A stretch of 58,355 nt of DNA from Heterostelium multicystogenum (GCA_003667245.1 RCNN01000175.1:1-58355); one strand, 5' to 3'; positions 1 to 8,262 are shown, counted from the first letter of the stretch. Numbers and translations: made by a program. Notes: generated by a model from the letters alone, not told the origin.

Positions 1-111
1 GGATGAATGGCGAAACGGAACGAACCGCCCTGCTATCGGTAAGTCGAATGCGCGAACCACGCGAACTTCACTGAAGATGAGCCCGCGCCCGTTCGAGCGG
101 GGTACAAGCAT
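1..111 (-). CDS. possible start of a gene running off the left edge
   Basis: An ATG at 111 opens a frame that stays open to the window edge (37 codons, beginning MLVPRSNGRGLIF). No good Shine-Dalgarno sequence is visible before it and no family is recognisable in so short a piece. It lies downstream of the hairpins at 142-189, on the same strand as its neighbours. It may equally be the tail of the frameshifted upstream gene or chance. Confidence 0.25.
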   Translation of the reverse strand, partial: MLVPRSNGRGLIFSEVRVVRAFDLPIAGRFVPFRHSS

Positions 112-141
112 GGTCGCTTGAACTGACTTTCCGACCACGAC

Positions 142-189
142 AAGCCTCCGAAGGCTTAAACCAAGTAATAACAATGTTATTACTTGGTT
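142..189 (-). repeat. two perfect inverted repeats after a gene end
   Basis: Positions 159-189 form a perfect inverted repeat with 14-bp arms (AACCAAGTAATAAC / GTTATTACTTGGTT) around AAT. Next to it, 142-157 is a 6-bp stem (AAGCCT / AGGCTT) with a 4-nt loop that reads TCGG on the minus strand. They follow the probable stop of the minus-strand gene ending near 191, so a terminator role is plausible, but no T-run follows. The AT-rich long palindrome could also be an operator. Confidence 0.5.
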
Positions 190-190
190 A

Positions 191-924
191 TCACCTGGTC
201 AACCTACACATCCGAAGAGCGGGGCGCCCGACCTGGCGCTGCAGCGCGTCCTCGCGGAAGTCCTCGTCAGGGGAAACCCGGTCTCCACGCGCCTCGCGGC
301 CAATACCCGACGGCGCGAATATCAAGCGTCCGGCCAGCCAGCTCGAAATTGCGGTCGCTGACAGAGTGGGAACCACTCGGCCAGCTCGCGAATATCGACG
401 CGCTCGATCGAACGCAAACGTTTCCGCCGCGGCGTCCTTGACGATGCCTTGAATGCTCACTTCCAGGACGTCACACTATTCGCCGAGCAAACCATCGAGA
501 ACCCTTCGCCGAGACAGTGAAGCGATCATGCCCCCAGTAGGGCGACGGATTAGCTCGGTTGACGACCTGCGCGGCCGCGAGCTGGACATACTCGTTCAAG
601 AGCCCGTCGTACTCGCTCCTATGAGCCCGGAAAACCGAGAGCCCGTCGACCGACGTGCAGATCCGGCTGTAGAGCTCGTGAATGCGGTTTGTATACATTG
701 AGCAAACCTGGTCGCCGGTGCCTTGCCGTCGACAGAGGGTTGCGCCTGTTGGGCACGGGCCGTGCCCCCAGCTGACACCTGGTTGAGTGAGTCCGCCGCC
801 GAAAGGCCGCCTCGATACTCCGGTAGCTCACTTCCAGCTTCTTGTTGAGCAGCGTGTCGTAGGGAAACAAAGCCCCAGCTTGGCATCTGCTTTCACCATG
901 AACGCGCATCAACGATAACGACAT
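191..924 (-). CDS. unrecognised protein, frameshifted
   Basis: The start is well supported: ATG at 924 is preceded by GGAGGGGAG and lies 14 bp after the SNF2 helicase stop, suggesting one operon. The first 40 or so codons (MSLSLMRVHGES...) are coherent, then coding character moves between all three frames, including a segment NRIHELYSRICTSVDG near 690-640 and a last segment ending LRMCRLTR at 191. At least three single-base breaks are needed to connect them. I do not recognise the family, and the reading of the last third is uncertain. Confidence 0.45.
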
Positions 925-937
925 GACTCCCCTCCAC

Positions 938-2938
938 TCACGCTGCGTTAAAAAGCTTTGGCGGCCATCTTGCTCTTCGACGAGGCGGGATCCTGAACAG
1001 AGTCATCGAGCAGATCCTGCTCAATGCTTTCCTTGTGCTGGCGCAGTAGTAACGACCTGCTCGTCGATCGTCCCGGAGATCACGGGGCATCAAGACGGTG
1101 ACGGCTCTTTTTTGGCCGTTTTCGGTAGGCGCGATCTTCGGCCTGTCGCTTCGCGCGCAGCAGTCCACGGTAGCGACGCGAAGAACACGTAGTTGGCAGC
1201 GACCAGGTTCAGGCCTACACCGGCTGCTTTGGTCGTGCCGATGAAACACCTTGACCGCCGGATCCGACATGAAGGTGTCGATCGCTTTTTGCTTTCTTGT
1301 TCCAGAATTAGATCCGGTGAAGGTCACCGTCTGGATCCCGGCCTGGCGAACTCGTCGGCCAGGTAGGCCACAGACTCGGTGTACTCGCAGAAGATGATCG
1401 ACTTGTCGTCGTCACCCAAATGATGTGATCGTATCGATCAGCCAACGAAGCCTTTAGACGCTCCAGTAGCTGACGGATCTTTCCGATTTTGACGATGGCG
1501 GTCTGCGTGTTGTCGGAGACCGCTGCTAGGTACTGATCACGCTCGCCAGTCGCTAGATCTACATACTTAAATTCGTGACGTTTTGCCCTTCAACGAAGCC
1601 AGTACACTCTTTACGCCGGCGCAACATCCATTCGGAAACGCGCTCGCTCAATGCTTCCTGAGCTCTGGAGAGGCCGGCAAAGTCCGACAGAAAATCGCTA
1701 AGCGAATGGCTCCGATTGGGTGGACCGGAGAGCCGCAGCAGGTTATGCAGCTCGCTCTCTCCGGTTCAGCACCGGAGTCGCAGTCAGAAGGAACCGGCGC
1801 TCGATATGCTTCGAGAGCAGGAAGGCATTTCGGGTACGGGTGGAGTCGGGCTCCTTGAGATAGTGAGCCTCATCGCACAGCATCACTCGGAAGCGCACAT
1901 CGCCGTCGCTCATGGCCTGAACGACGGCGCCCAACCTCTCGTAGTTCACGATCAGCCAGTCAGCCTGCGACCAGGCCTCGCCATCGCCGCAAATCACAAC
2001 CTTCGCGTCGGGCTGGATTATATGGATCTCCCGCTCCCAGTTGATCCGCAGGCTGGCTGGGCAGACCACCAGCACTGCACCCGGCCCCGTGACCAAGCTC
2101 GCGCGCGACGCAGCCGCTGGCGGCTCTTTCCCGAGCCCATATCATCGGCCAGCAGACAGCTTGAGTACCTTAGGAGAGATGACGGAACGCCCACTTCCTG
2201 GTAGGCATACTCACCATGCAGCCCATATGCCTGGACAGCCTTCGCCAAATCCGCCTCGTTGATCCAAAGCTCCTTCATCGGTTTTTTGCGATCACGCTCA
2301 ACAATCGCGTTCTCGCCTTCCGCATCCCCAGCGCCGACTCGCTCAGGGACCATACCGCCCACCTGAAACACCTGGTCGGTCTCCCTCACCCATCGAAGCA
2401 TGCTGCTCCAGAACGATTTCGGTATCGCTGAGGAAGATGTGTTCTCGACGGATTCCAGCCTGCGTCTCCCAGCACCTCAAGCAATCGCGGCAGGGCAACC
2501 TTCACCCGCCAGGCATTTCGATTACGCAGGAAGGTGCCCTGCAGGCCCTGCAACGTGCTAACTAGGAGAGGATCAAACCGCGATAGGCAAACGAAGTCTC
2601 CGCCCTCAACAGGGAAGATCTGGACATCCAGGAAGGGCGCGAACAGGTCCGGATCGGGAAGACGCCAGGGCGATGCGAAGCTTTTGCGCAAACTGCCCGA
2701 CATCGTAGAGGATTCCGGATGGCAGGTTTTCGGCCAAACTCGCCGCGAATGCGCCATTGATTTTCGAGCGGTCGAAGGCCCACATACGGCCCTGGCCAAA
2801 CCAGGTACCACCATGCTTCTCACGGAAAAAGGCGCTAATCCAAGGAGCGAAAGCCGTGGACAAGCCCACCCGGAACCCGTCAGAACGGACCCCCTGAATG
2901 AACTCTTTCGGTGACTTCTTGTAGTCGGACAGCTTCAT
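938..2938 (-). CDS. SNF2-family (SWI2/SNF2) ATPase/helicase, frameshifted
   Basis: This is a superfamily 2 DNA translocase. In order along the protein one sees an N-terminal region starting MKLSDYKKSPKEFIQG, Walker A in LLADDMGSGKS (near 2140), VVCPASLRINWERE (motif Ia, near 2060), the DEAH-like box CDEAHYLK (near 1870), LLTATPVLNR (motif III), then a C-terminal helicase lobe with FTGSNSGTRKQKAIDTF and a motif V region readable as TTKAAGVGLNLVAA near 1235. The C-terminus ends at 938. Total length is about 667 codons, normal for small bacterial SNF2 proteins. At least five single-base frameshifts split it (about 2690, 2395, 2100, 1750, 1330-1250). The start at 2938 lies 33 nt downstream of the promoter element at 2971-2990. 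DNA repair, remodelling or displacement of DNA-bound proteins are possible roles; the substrate is unknown. Confidence 0.8.
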
Positions 2939-2970
2939 GCGCTAAAGCTTTTCTCAGCAAATTAGCGCTT

Positions 2971-2990
2971 ACTATAGCCTAATGAAAGTC
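2971..2990 (-). promoter_or_regulatory. GACTTTCATT-N4-TATAGT promoter element of the SNF2 helicase gene
   Basis: On the minus strand, GACTTTCATT (2990-2981), four bases, then TATAGT (2976-2971), followed by AAGCGCTAA. The -10-like hexamer would place transcription start about 25 nt before the helicase ATG at 2938. The same 10-mer, spacing and downstream GCTAA occur before dotD (46610-46629). Related copies lie before rep and the SF1 helicase. Confidence 0.6.
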
Positions 2991-3017
2991 AAAAGATCGA
3001 GAGCAACCCATCTGCTC

Positions 3018-3368
3018 TCAGAGAGACCACCAAGCCAGCAATTTCGCCAGGTCGACCTCGCCAAGCCGAGCCCTTCCCCACTCCAATGCCGTGCGGAAGT
3101 CAGCCTGCCCGGATGTAGCAGGCTCGACGCGCACCGAGTCAGCGCCGGCCAGTGGGGCACTCAGCATGCCAGCCACCAGCAAGGCTTCATCTACTGAGGA
3201 AATCACATCCGCGTGCTCAGCACCCCTGAGACGATAACGAACTGAGCAGGAGCCAACCCAACCCTGGAACTCAGCCGCGACCACACCAGGTAGGCGCATA
3301 TCGGCGACCAAGCGCCTATGGCGAATGAATTTCGCCACCGGTGAACTATCCGCAGCCAACTTGATCAC
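3018..3368 (-). CDS. hypothetical protein, 116 aa
   Basis: An intact frame starting MIKLAADSSPVAKF. It is soluble, has no signal peptide or clear motif, and I do not recognise it. Its ATG overlaps the stop of the zinc-ribbon membrane protein gene (ATGA type overlap at 3365-3368), which indicates translational coupling. It is followed after 80 bp by the separately promoted SNF2 helicase gene. Confidence 0.6.
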   Translation of the reverse strand: MIKLAADSSPVAKFIRHRRLVADMRLPGVVAAEFQGWVGSCSVRYRLRGAEHADVISSVDEALLVAGMLSAPLAGADSVRVEPATSGQADFRTALEWGRARLGEVDLAKLLAWWSL

Positions 3369-3726
3369 GACCGGCTCCTATCAACAACAGTCCTGCACAT
3401 GCCAATTCGCGCAGCGACAGCCCTCTTCCGGCCCCACCGATACCCCCATACCCAGACAGCAAAGACAACCAGCAATCCCCACAACCCAAGCCCGAGGCCA
3501 ATCGGGACAGCCACACCGAAACAGCTAGACACTACCACCGGCAACAGAAACAGGACTGCAAAGGCAATAGACGCCCAGACCGCCCCTGCAGCACCCGCTC
3601 CTTTCGAAACCTCTTCCGGAAGGGCGCCATAAACGATTCGACCGTGACACCCCGGCACACATGATCGCCGGGGGAAAATTCCGCTCCACAGCCACCACAG
3701 GTATATGTCTCTGCCACCACCAACAC
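3365..3726 (-). CDS. zinc-ribbon plus two-helix membrane protein, one frameshift
   Basis: The N-terminal part reads YTCGGCGAEFSPGDHVCRG and, after a one-base break at a GGGG run near 3650, continues CHGRIVYGALPEEVSK. Restoring the frame gives a four-cysteine CxxC...CxxC zinc ribbon. Behind it are two hydrophobic helices (roughly WASIAFAVLFLLPVVVSS and GLGLGLWGLLVVFAVWVW) and a basic tail. The start is probably GTG at 3726 next to AAGGGG. This gene is a clear example of a frameshift at a homopolymer with the domain intact on both sides. Function is unknown; such ribbon-TM proteins are often small membrane adaptors. Confidence 0.6.
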
Positions 3727-3751
3727 CCCTTCGCTCGCAACTTACGGTGGA

Positions 3752-3795
3752 CTATCCGTGGCGTGATCTAGGTTTCAAAATCACGCCACGGATAG
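3752..3795. repeat. perfect 16-bp inverted repeat between two minus-strand genes
   Basis: CTATCCGTGGCGTGAT at 3752-3767 is exactly repeated inverted at 3780-3795, with a 12-nt loop. It lies between the stop at 3801 and the start near 3726. The hairpin would be very stable and may act as a factor-independent terminator for the upstream gene, although no T-run follows on the minus strand. It could also be a processing or recombination site. Confidence 0.6.
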
Positions 3796-3800
3796 ATGCC

Positions 3801-4232
3801 TCAGCGCTCAGCCTGGCGCTTGATGAAACGAAGAGCGTCAGCATTACCTGCCTCTGCTGCCTGCTGCATCAATGACTCGAATTCGCCTTCGTCGCCGTCA
3901 CGGAGGCGCAGCGCCGCGAGGGTGAAGAGCGCCGTTCCGTTCCCTTGGCTCGCCAAAGCTTCGAGAGAGGTCCTGTTCTCTTTCGGGAAGTTCTGCGCAA
4001 GCCAGATGATCGCTTCCGGCTTGCCCTGCTCAGCGAATTTTCGCATCACCGGCTCCAACTTAGCGCGATCAGCCTCTCGATCCATGGACTGCAGCCACGA
4101 CGAGACAGGGCCACGTTCGCCGAGGACCGCCATGCCCCCGCAAAATAAAATGGCGATGGCCAAGAGGGTGAGACCTACCCGCTTGCGCGCACTGGGTTTG
4201 ACCAGCAAGACGACGTCCCGCTTATGCGGCAA
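3801..4232 (-). CDS. membrane-anchored Sel1/TPR-like protein
   Basis: A short basic N-terminus is followed by one transmembrane helix (GLTLLAIAILFCGGMAVLG, about residues 19-37). A periplasmic helical region follows with alanine-rich repeats such as GKPEAIIWLAQNFP, GNGTALFTLAALRLRDGD and GNADALRFIKRQ, in the style of Sel1-like repeats, which usually bind proteins. The 5' codon is TTG, so the start is uncertain and may be internal. It sits just downstream of the iteron cluster at 4279-4402 and is followed by the 16-bp hairpin. Partner unknown. Confidence 0.55.
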   Translation of the reverse strand: MPHKRDVVLLVKPSARKRVGLTLLAIAILFCGGMAVLGERGPVSSWLQSMDREADRAKLEPVMRKFAEQGKPEAIIWLAQNFPKENRTSLEALASQGNGTALFTLAALRLRDGDEGEFESLMQQAAEAGNADALRFIKRQAER

Positions 4233-4278
4233 TCGGCATCGCTCAAAATGCTTGTATTCGACATCTAGCGTCCCTAGT

Positions 4279-4402
4279 AAGGTGAATGGATATGGGGCGC
4301 CCTACCCGAAAGGTGAACGGATATGGGGAGACCGCGCCAGACGTGCGTTCTACGCGGCTCACAGAAGCGCCCAGGCACTTCAAAGGTGAAAGTTTTATGG
4401 GG
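4279..4402 (+). repeat. three distal iterons (same family as the origin)
   Basis: Three copies of the plasmid iteron, written on this strand as AAAGGTGAACGGATATGGGG, lie at 4279-4297, 4309-4328 and 4382-4402. They have the same GGTGAA core and TATGGGG end as the copies at 35722-36400, but inverted relative to them. They occupy the roughly 210-bp non-coding gap between 4232 and 4443, about 31 kb from the origin. They could be handcuffing or Rep-titration sites or a relic of a second origin. Confidence 0.75.
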
Positions 4403-4408
4403 AGCGCC

Positions 4409-4423
4409 TTTTCACGGTGAAAA
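4409..4423. promoter_or_regulatory. TTTTCACGGTGAAAA palindrome, distal copy
   Basis: One of six copies in the window of the 15-bp palindrome TTTTCACSGTGAAAA; the others are all between 38207 and 42124, around rep and the par genes. It lies seven bases after the third distal iteron, repeating the iteron-plus-palindrome arrangement seen at 38207-38391. It is probably a binding site for a ParB-like protein or for Rep dimers. Confidence 0.6.
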
Positions 4424-4442
4424 TCCCCCCACTTCAACATCA

Positions 4443-4781
4443 TCATTTAGCCGCTACATAGCGCATCTGCTCCCATGCAAGGCGGATTCGACAGCCTCCT
4501 CGACGCTTTCCGCCATCCAGCACAAATCGCCAGACATCATCGAGCCGCCCATTCGCTTCCAGATCTCGCCATACGTCGCCATCGATCACATGACCGATAC
4601 CGGTACGCCCTTCGATCGTCGGCACAACTCCAACCTTCTCCGTCGGCGAGTCGGAGGGACTTTCCGGCTGCCACTCTGGCGCTGTGGACACCAACTCGCC
4701 TTGCTCGTTAATCGAAACCTTGAACGTGCCGGCATTCCCATCGCGACAAAGGACCATTGCGCTGATGTAGTTCTGGTTCAT
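4443..4781 (-). CDS. hypothetical protein, 112 aa
   Basis: Starts at ATG 4781 (MNQNYISAMVLCRDG) behind a good GGGAGGGG ribosome site, 12 bp after the stop of the small gene ending at 4794, so probably the last gene of the operon. Acidic middle region rich in Pro/Ser/Thr; C-terminal part with basic residues (GGKRRGGCRIR). No membrane segment and no recognisable family. Confidence 0.5.
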   Translation of the reverse strand: MNQNYISAMVLCRDGNAGTFKVSINEQGELVSTAPEWQPESPSDSPTEKVGVVPTIEGRTGIGHVIDGDVWRDLEANGRLDDVWRFVLDGGKRRGGCRIRLAWEQMRYVAAK

Positions 4782-4793
4782 CGCCCCTCCCAC

Positions 4794-4995
4794 TCAATCG
4801 GTCGTAACCACGATCTTGACTGCCTTCGTCGGCATCCCCCACCTGGCGGCCAGCTGGATCGCCTCTCGACGCGATACCGGCCCATGGCAGTCACCCCAGC
4901 CGCGACCATGGGCGGCATACCAGCCATCCGGGTTTCTGCATACGCCGGCCTTGCCCCGCGCTGCACGCTGTTTTAAGTACCCGTAAACGATTCAT
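4794..4995 (-). CDS. small hypothetical protein, about 66 aa, one frameshift
   Basis: ATG at 4995 has an almost perfect Shine-Dalgarno (AAGGAGG, 6 bp away). The first codons (MNRLRVLK) and the remainder (GKAGVCRNPDGWYAAHGRGW... ending KIVVTTD at 4794) are in different frames, joined at the AAAA run near 4972. The strong ribosome site and the coherent C-terminal part argue that it is a real gene with a one-base error. Two Cys and a HGRGWGDCHG segment could bind metal; no family recognised. Confidence 0.45.
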
Positions 4996-5053
4996 CCGAC
5001 CTCCTTACCAACTTGTTCGGCCACAACCACCCTCTACGCCATCGACCGCCCCT

Positions 5054-5197
5054 TCAGTGCTCGAAAATGACTTTGTGGCCCAGAGAGGGCCCTACGAGCG
5101 TCAAAGGACGTTCGACCTCTACATGCCCTGTCTGGCGTCCAAATTGGCCTTTGGGTTTTCGATCACAACACTCAACATCAACATTCAGCGCGCCCAA
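5054..5197 (-). CDS. possible 47-aa ORF in the gap before the metallopeptidase-like gene
   Basis: The stretch 4996-5229 has no strong gene. The best candidate on the operon strand is a TTG-started frame (LGALNVDVECCDRKPKG...) ending IFEH at 5054. It lacks a convincing ribosome site. It may be a real small protein or chance; otherwise I see nothing in this gap. Confidence 0.2.
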   Translation of the reverse strand: MGALNVDVECCDRKPKGQFGRQTGHVEVERPLTLVGPSLGHKVIFEH

Positions 5198-5229
5198 AAT
5201 AATCTGATGGCCACCCTACCCTTTGCGAC

Positions 5230-6636
5230 CTAGATCGGCGAGGGCCTCAACGAGTCCGCCTCGTGCTGTCGAACTATTTCCTGAGTAAGCCCGCTGGATT
5301 GAGCATTCAGCATGTCCAGATACCCTTCCGCCCCCAGACCTTGATCGCCTGGCAACTGAAAGACGGGCTGACGTCCGTGAGCCGTGATTTCGTCGACCAA
5401 AGCCATTCTGGCAACTTGCTGAGCAGTGGCGTGCTCCCCAACGAGATCGAGCAGCGCCTTGTACATCTCGGAAGACCGCAGCTTCTCTTCAGCGAGAATG
5501 TGCGGATGACGCAGATCGTTCTGCAGGAGTACATCGACCAGGCGTGAAGCCCGACCATCGACATCCAGGGCAGGTCGGCTCTCACCAGAAAGGACCAGTG
5601 CCGGCAACAACTTCATAGCCTCGTCAGCCCATGTCGCCGGCCGGCGCTGAATCCGCTCGTAGAGCTCAGCCTTCTCGGCAACTTCGCTCACAAAGGCATG
5701 CCGCAGCTGCCTGTTAGAAAGGGGATCCAACGTCTCGAAAATTTGCTCAACGGCGTCATACAGTTCGGCGACGTGCATGCCGCGATAGCTACTTGCGTCC
5801 AGCCGCTGAAGGACAATCCCGAGCATGTGCTCCGTCGCATGCTCGGGATCCGCCAACGAAGCCCCGCGGAAGGCCCCCAGCGACGCCGCTGCGTTGACGA
5901 AGGAGCCATCCTTGCTCGCATGCGCGAGCGCTACAGCGAGGTCGGCCTTGAGCTCGCGAAGCGCAGTGCCATATAACTTTCCGGCTACCCCAAACTCAGC
6001 AATGGCACGACGCCGCAGGTCATCACCACTCACATCGCGGCAATGCTGCAGCTCGTGGACCGTCGCAAAAAACAATTTTTCCTCTGCCGACTGAAGGACC
6101 CGAGGCCCACCATTGATCGCGTCATCCACATATTTGAGACCGGAATCGCTGATAGCCATATCGGCGCCGACGCCTTCAAGACCGCCAACAAAGCAAAGAG
6201 TCTCTCGCTCACTCCAGAGGTACTTCTTCTCCGACAATTTGATGGCGAACTGGCGGTCCCCACCTCGCTCTGCTGCCAACCAGAAACGGCTCTGCGGATC
6301 CAGAAGGTCTGGGGAACCTCGCATCAGAAAAGCGGGGGCCTGGCTGACGAACTGCATGAAATCAGCCGATGATGTCGACACGATTCGGATAGAAGTAGAG
6401 CCCGGAGCCGCCAGATTCTGAAGCTCCTGGGAAATGGAGTCCTGCCCCAGATGAGCCAGGCCCGAGAGACCCGCCTGGCGGCCATCTGCAGCGCTCACCG
6501 GCGCTGCCAAACACAATGACGCCAGGACGCCGGCAGCAATCGTTCTGAGCAGTGTCTTCGCCCCAGGCGTAGAACCCTCTTTCGAGTGCACAACAGTCGT
6601 CCCGGACATCAGAAAATCGGTAACTCCGCTACCCAT
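5230..6636 (-). CDS. secreted HExxH metallopeptidase-like protein, 468 aa
   Basis: Starts at ATG 6636 (MGSGVTDFLM), behind GGAGGA and overlapping the stop of the preceding gene. A basic stretch and hydrophobic core (LLRTIAAGVLASLCLAAPVSA) end in a likely signal-peptidase site near residues 49-52, so the protein should be periplasmic or secreted. Residues about 191-199 read ATVHELQHC, an HExxH zinc motif. About 30 residues later RELKAD offers a glutamate as third ligand and an acidic neighbour, the gluzincin pattern. The C-terminal half is helical and has no obvious domain. Frame intact. The pairing with an EAL protein and small proteins in one operon is unusual. Peptidase activity is inferred from the motif only; substrate unknown. 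Confidence 0.6.
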   Translation of the reverse strand: MGSGVTDFLMSGTTVVHSKEGSTPGAKTLLRTIAAGVLASLCLAAPVSAADGRQAGLSGLAHLGQDSISQELQNLAAPGSTSIRIVSTSSADFMQFVSQAPAFLMRGSPDLLDPQSRFWLAAERGGDRQFAIKLSEKKYLWSERETLCFVGGLEGVGADMAISDSGLKYVDDAINGGPRVLQSAEEKLFFATVHELQHCRDVSGDDLRRRAIAEFGVAGKLYGTALRELKADLAVALAHASKDGSFVNAAASLGAFRGASLADPEHATEHMLGIVLQRLDASSYRGMHVAELYDAVEQIFETLDPLSNRQLRHAFVSEVAEKAELYERIQRRPATWADEAMKLLPALVLSGESRPALDVDGRASRLVDVLLQNDLRHPHILAEEKLRSSEMYKALLDLVGEHATAQQVARMALVDEITAHGRQPVFQLPGDQGLGAEGYLDMLNAQSSGLTQEIVRQHEADSLRPSPI

Positions 6637-6946
6637 GCAGTCCTCCGGACAACGGAACATGCCGGACCTCGGTCACTCCGGGCCGCGGCTGGAAAAGCAC
6701 GTGAAGACCCGCCGCCTCGATAATCTCAAGGCATTGACTCTCCACGGCCGGCAGGACGATATCACCGGCCTCGCTCTTGATCCGGACATCACGTCGAACG
6801 TCGAGAGGCCTCGACACCACCTGCACAACGGCATCGTGGAACGGCCAATCGGACGCAAGCCAGAGTAAGGCGCAAGACTGCACGCCATCGAGCTCACCTC
6901 GGTGCAAGAGGTATTCGTCGAGCACAACCGGCAGAGCGGATGTCAT
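6629..6946 (-). CDS. hypothetical protein, 105 aa
   Basis: Starts MTSALPVVLDEYLLH, overlapping the EAL gene stop by four bases (ATGA), and its stop overlaps the ATG of the metallopeptidase-like gene. Three genes are thus translationally coupled. Acidic, soluble, one Cys pair; a YLLHRGELDGVQSCALLWL start suggests a mixed alpha/beta fold. No family recognised. Confidence 0.55.
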   Translation of the reverse strand: MTSALPVVLDEYLLHRGELDGVQSCALLWLASDWPFHDAVVQVVSRPLDVRRDVRIKSEAGDIVLPAVESQCLEIIEAAGLHVLFQPRPGVTEVRHVPLSGGLHG

Positions 6947-7656
6947 AGCCCGATCCTCGCAACACCGAGAGCGAGCTGCCGGCTTTCCTGCAGATCGGGC
7001 AGCTCTTCCAGGATGGGGCCTACATGAAACCCCTGGACGAGCCCCACGCGCAGCTCCCTCAGCCGGGCGAGCTTTTCTTCGGAGTCGACATGCTCGGCGA
7101 TCAACTCACCGCCGAACGAGCGCGCAAGATCCCGGATAGGCAGGATCTCTCCGCTGCTGCAGAGCCTTGCAACCAAGTCGCCACTCAGCTTCAGGTATTC
7201 CGGTTGGATTTCGCGCACGAGCGGCGCGGTAAAGTAACCATCGCCGAAGTCGTCGATGGCCACCTTCGCGTTCAATAGGCGAACCGCCGCGACGAACTGC
7301 TGGATCCTCGGCATGTCGTTGATCTGCGCAGTTTCGGTGATCTCGAAAACGACCTGGTGTGCCAGATCCATATTCTTGAACACCAGCGAAAGCAGCTCGT
7401 TACAGGATTCTTCTATCGTCAACACGGACACGTTAACAGCGACGCGCACATATGGCCGATCGCGCAGTAAACGGAAAACATGCCGCAGCACTTCGAAGTC
7501 GATGAGGTCGATGAAACCGAATTCCTCGCCCAGCTGCAGTAGTTTTACATGCCCGGAACGGACCCCCCTCGTTCTGGCAAGGGCTTCGTAATGCGAGACA
7601 GCACCTGTCCGAGCGTCCACGATCGGCTGGAACACCGGGCTTACTACTTTCCGCAT
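6943..7656 (-). CDS. EAL-domain cyclic di-GMP phosphodiesterase
   Basis: A stand-alone EAL domain of 237 aa with no sensor domain. Visible signature elements: FQPIVDA then EAL at residues 24-26, VNVS, the ITET glutamate, DDFGDGY, a lysine in EYLKLSG, AEHVD, and QGFHVGP near the end. The metal- and base-binding residues usual for active enzymes are therefore present, so hydrolysis of c-di-GMP to pGpG is likely. Frame intact. On plasmids such proteins may lower c-di-GMP in recipients or alter motility and biofilm. The coupling to a secreted metallopeptidase-like gene could mean that surface processing and c-di-GMP control act together (inference). Confidence 0.85.
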   Translation of the reverse strand: MRKVVSPVFQPIVDARTGAVSHYEALARTRGVRSGHVKLLQLGEEFGFIDLIDFEVLRHVFRLLRDRPYVRVAVNVSVLTIEESCNELLSLVFKNMDLAHQVVFEITETAQINDMPRIQQFVAAVRLLNAKVAIDDFGDGYFTAPLVREIQPEYLKLSGDLVARLCSSGEILPIRDLARSFGGELIAEHVDSEEKLARLRELRVGLVQGFHVGPILEELPDLQESRQLALGVARIGL

Positions 7657-7683
7657 TCGTCCCCCCTCGCCTATTGGCAGTTC

Positions 7684-8199
7684 TTACAGCTCTTTGGATG
7701 CCCAATTGATCGGTGCATCAGTGATCGCCTCGATCGAGTTCAGGTGAACCCACAAAGCACGCTTCGCATAGACACGCGCCTCGCCGGCGATCCGCTTCAG
7801 CTCGGCCGAGTTCAGAGGAGCGATACCCTGGTGAATGGCGTTACGGAGAGCGACCACTAGTTCCAGGTGGCTGTAACTATCCGCAGCTCCGCCGAAGGCT
7901 TGATGCACGGCGCGAAATAGATCCGCGTTATCACGAGTGATCGAATCCAGGTCTCCCAGATCAACAGGGCGGGAGCTGTCCTGGATCGGCACATAACCGG
8001 TTCCGTCGACGTTGAGGTAGGCGACGGAAAACTCTTTGCCATGCGCGGTCACCGACTGAGCCTGGACCACTTTGCGGCCGAGGCCGTTCGCCTCGAACGC
8101 GATATCGTCCAGCTCAACATAGTGGCCGGCGGGGAACTGAACGGCCGACTGGATGACGACCTGCGGATAGGTGAATTGGGTATTCAGAGCAACAGTCAT
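7684..8199 (-). CDS. hypothetical protein, 171 aa
   Basis: Starts MTVALNTQFTYPQVV and ends NWASKEL; no signal peptide or membrane helix. The N-terminal half looks beta-rich (YVELDDIAFEANG, VAYLNVDGTGYVPI) and the C-terminal half helical. No family recognised. An AT-rich leader (8200-8254) carries a TTGACA at 8260-8255 on the minus strand, so this gene probably has its own promoter and heads the EAL operon (stop 7684, EAL start 7656). Confidence 0.6.
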   Translation of the reverse strand: MTVALNTQFTYPQVVIQSAVQFPAGHYVELDDIAFEANGLGRKVVQAQSVTAHGKEFSVAYLNVDGTGYVPIQDSSRPVDLGDLDSITRDNADLFRAVHQAFGGAADSYSHLELVVALRNAIHQGIAPLNSAELKRIAGEARVYAKRALWVHLNSIEAITDAPINWASKEL

Positions 8200-8201
8200 G
8201 G

Positions 8202-8262
8202 CGATACCTCTATCTGAATTGGCAAATGTTATTTTCTGTTATTATTGCGTATTGTCAACGGA
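8202..8262 (-). promoter_or_regulatory. probable promoter of the EAL/metallopeptidase operon
   Basis: Minus strand: TTGACA near 8260-8255 is followed by an AT-rich stretch containing two AATAACA-like repeats before the gene start at 8199. The -10 is not clear-cut (AAAATA at about 17 bp). The repeated AATAAC blocks resemble the half sites of the long palindrome at 159-189, so regulation by one protein is possible but weakly supported. Confidence 0.35.

Noticed and set aside
938..2938. True pseudogene of the SNF2 helicase
   Set aside because: The breaks are single-base and motifs on either side are complete and in order, as in essential genes of the same window, so sequence error is more likely.
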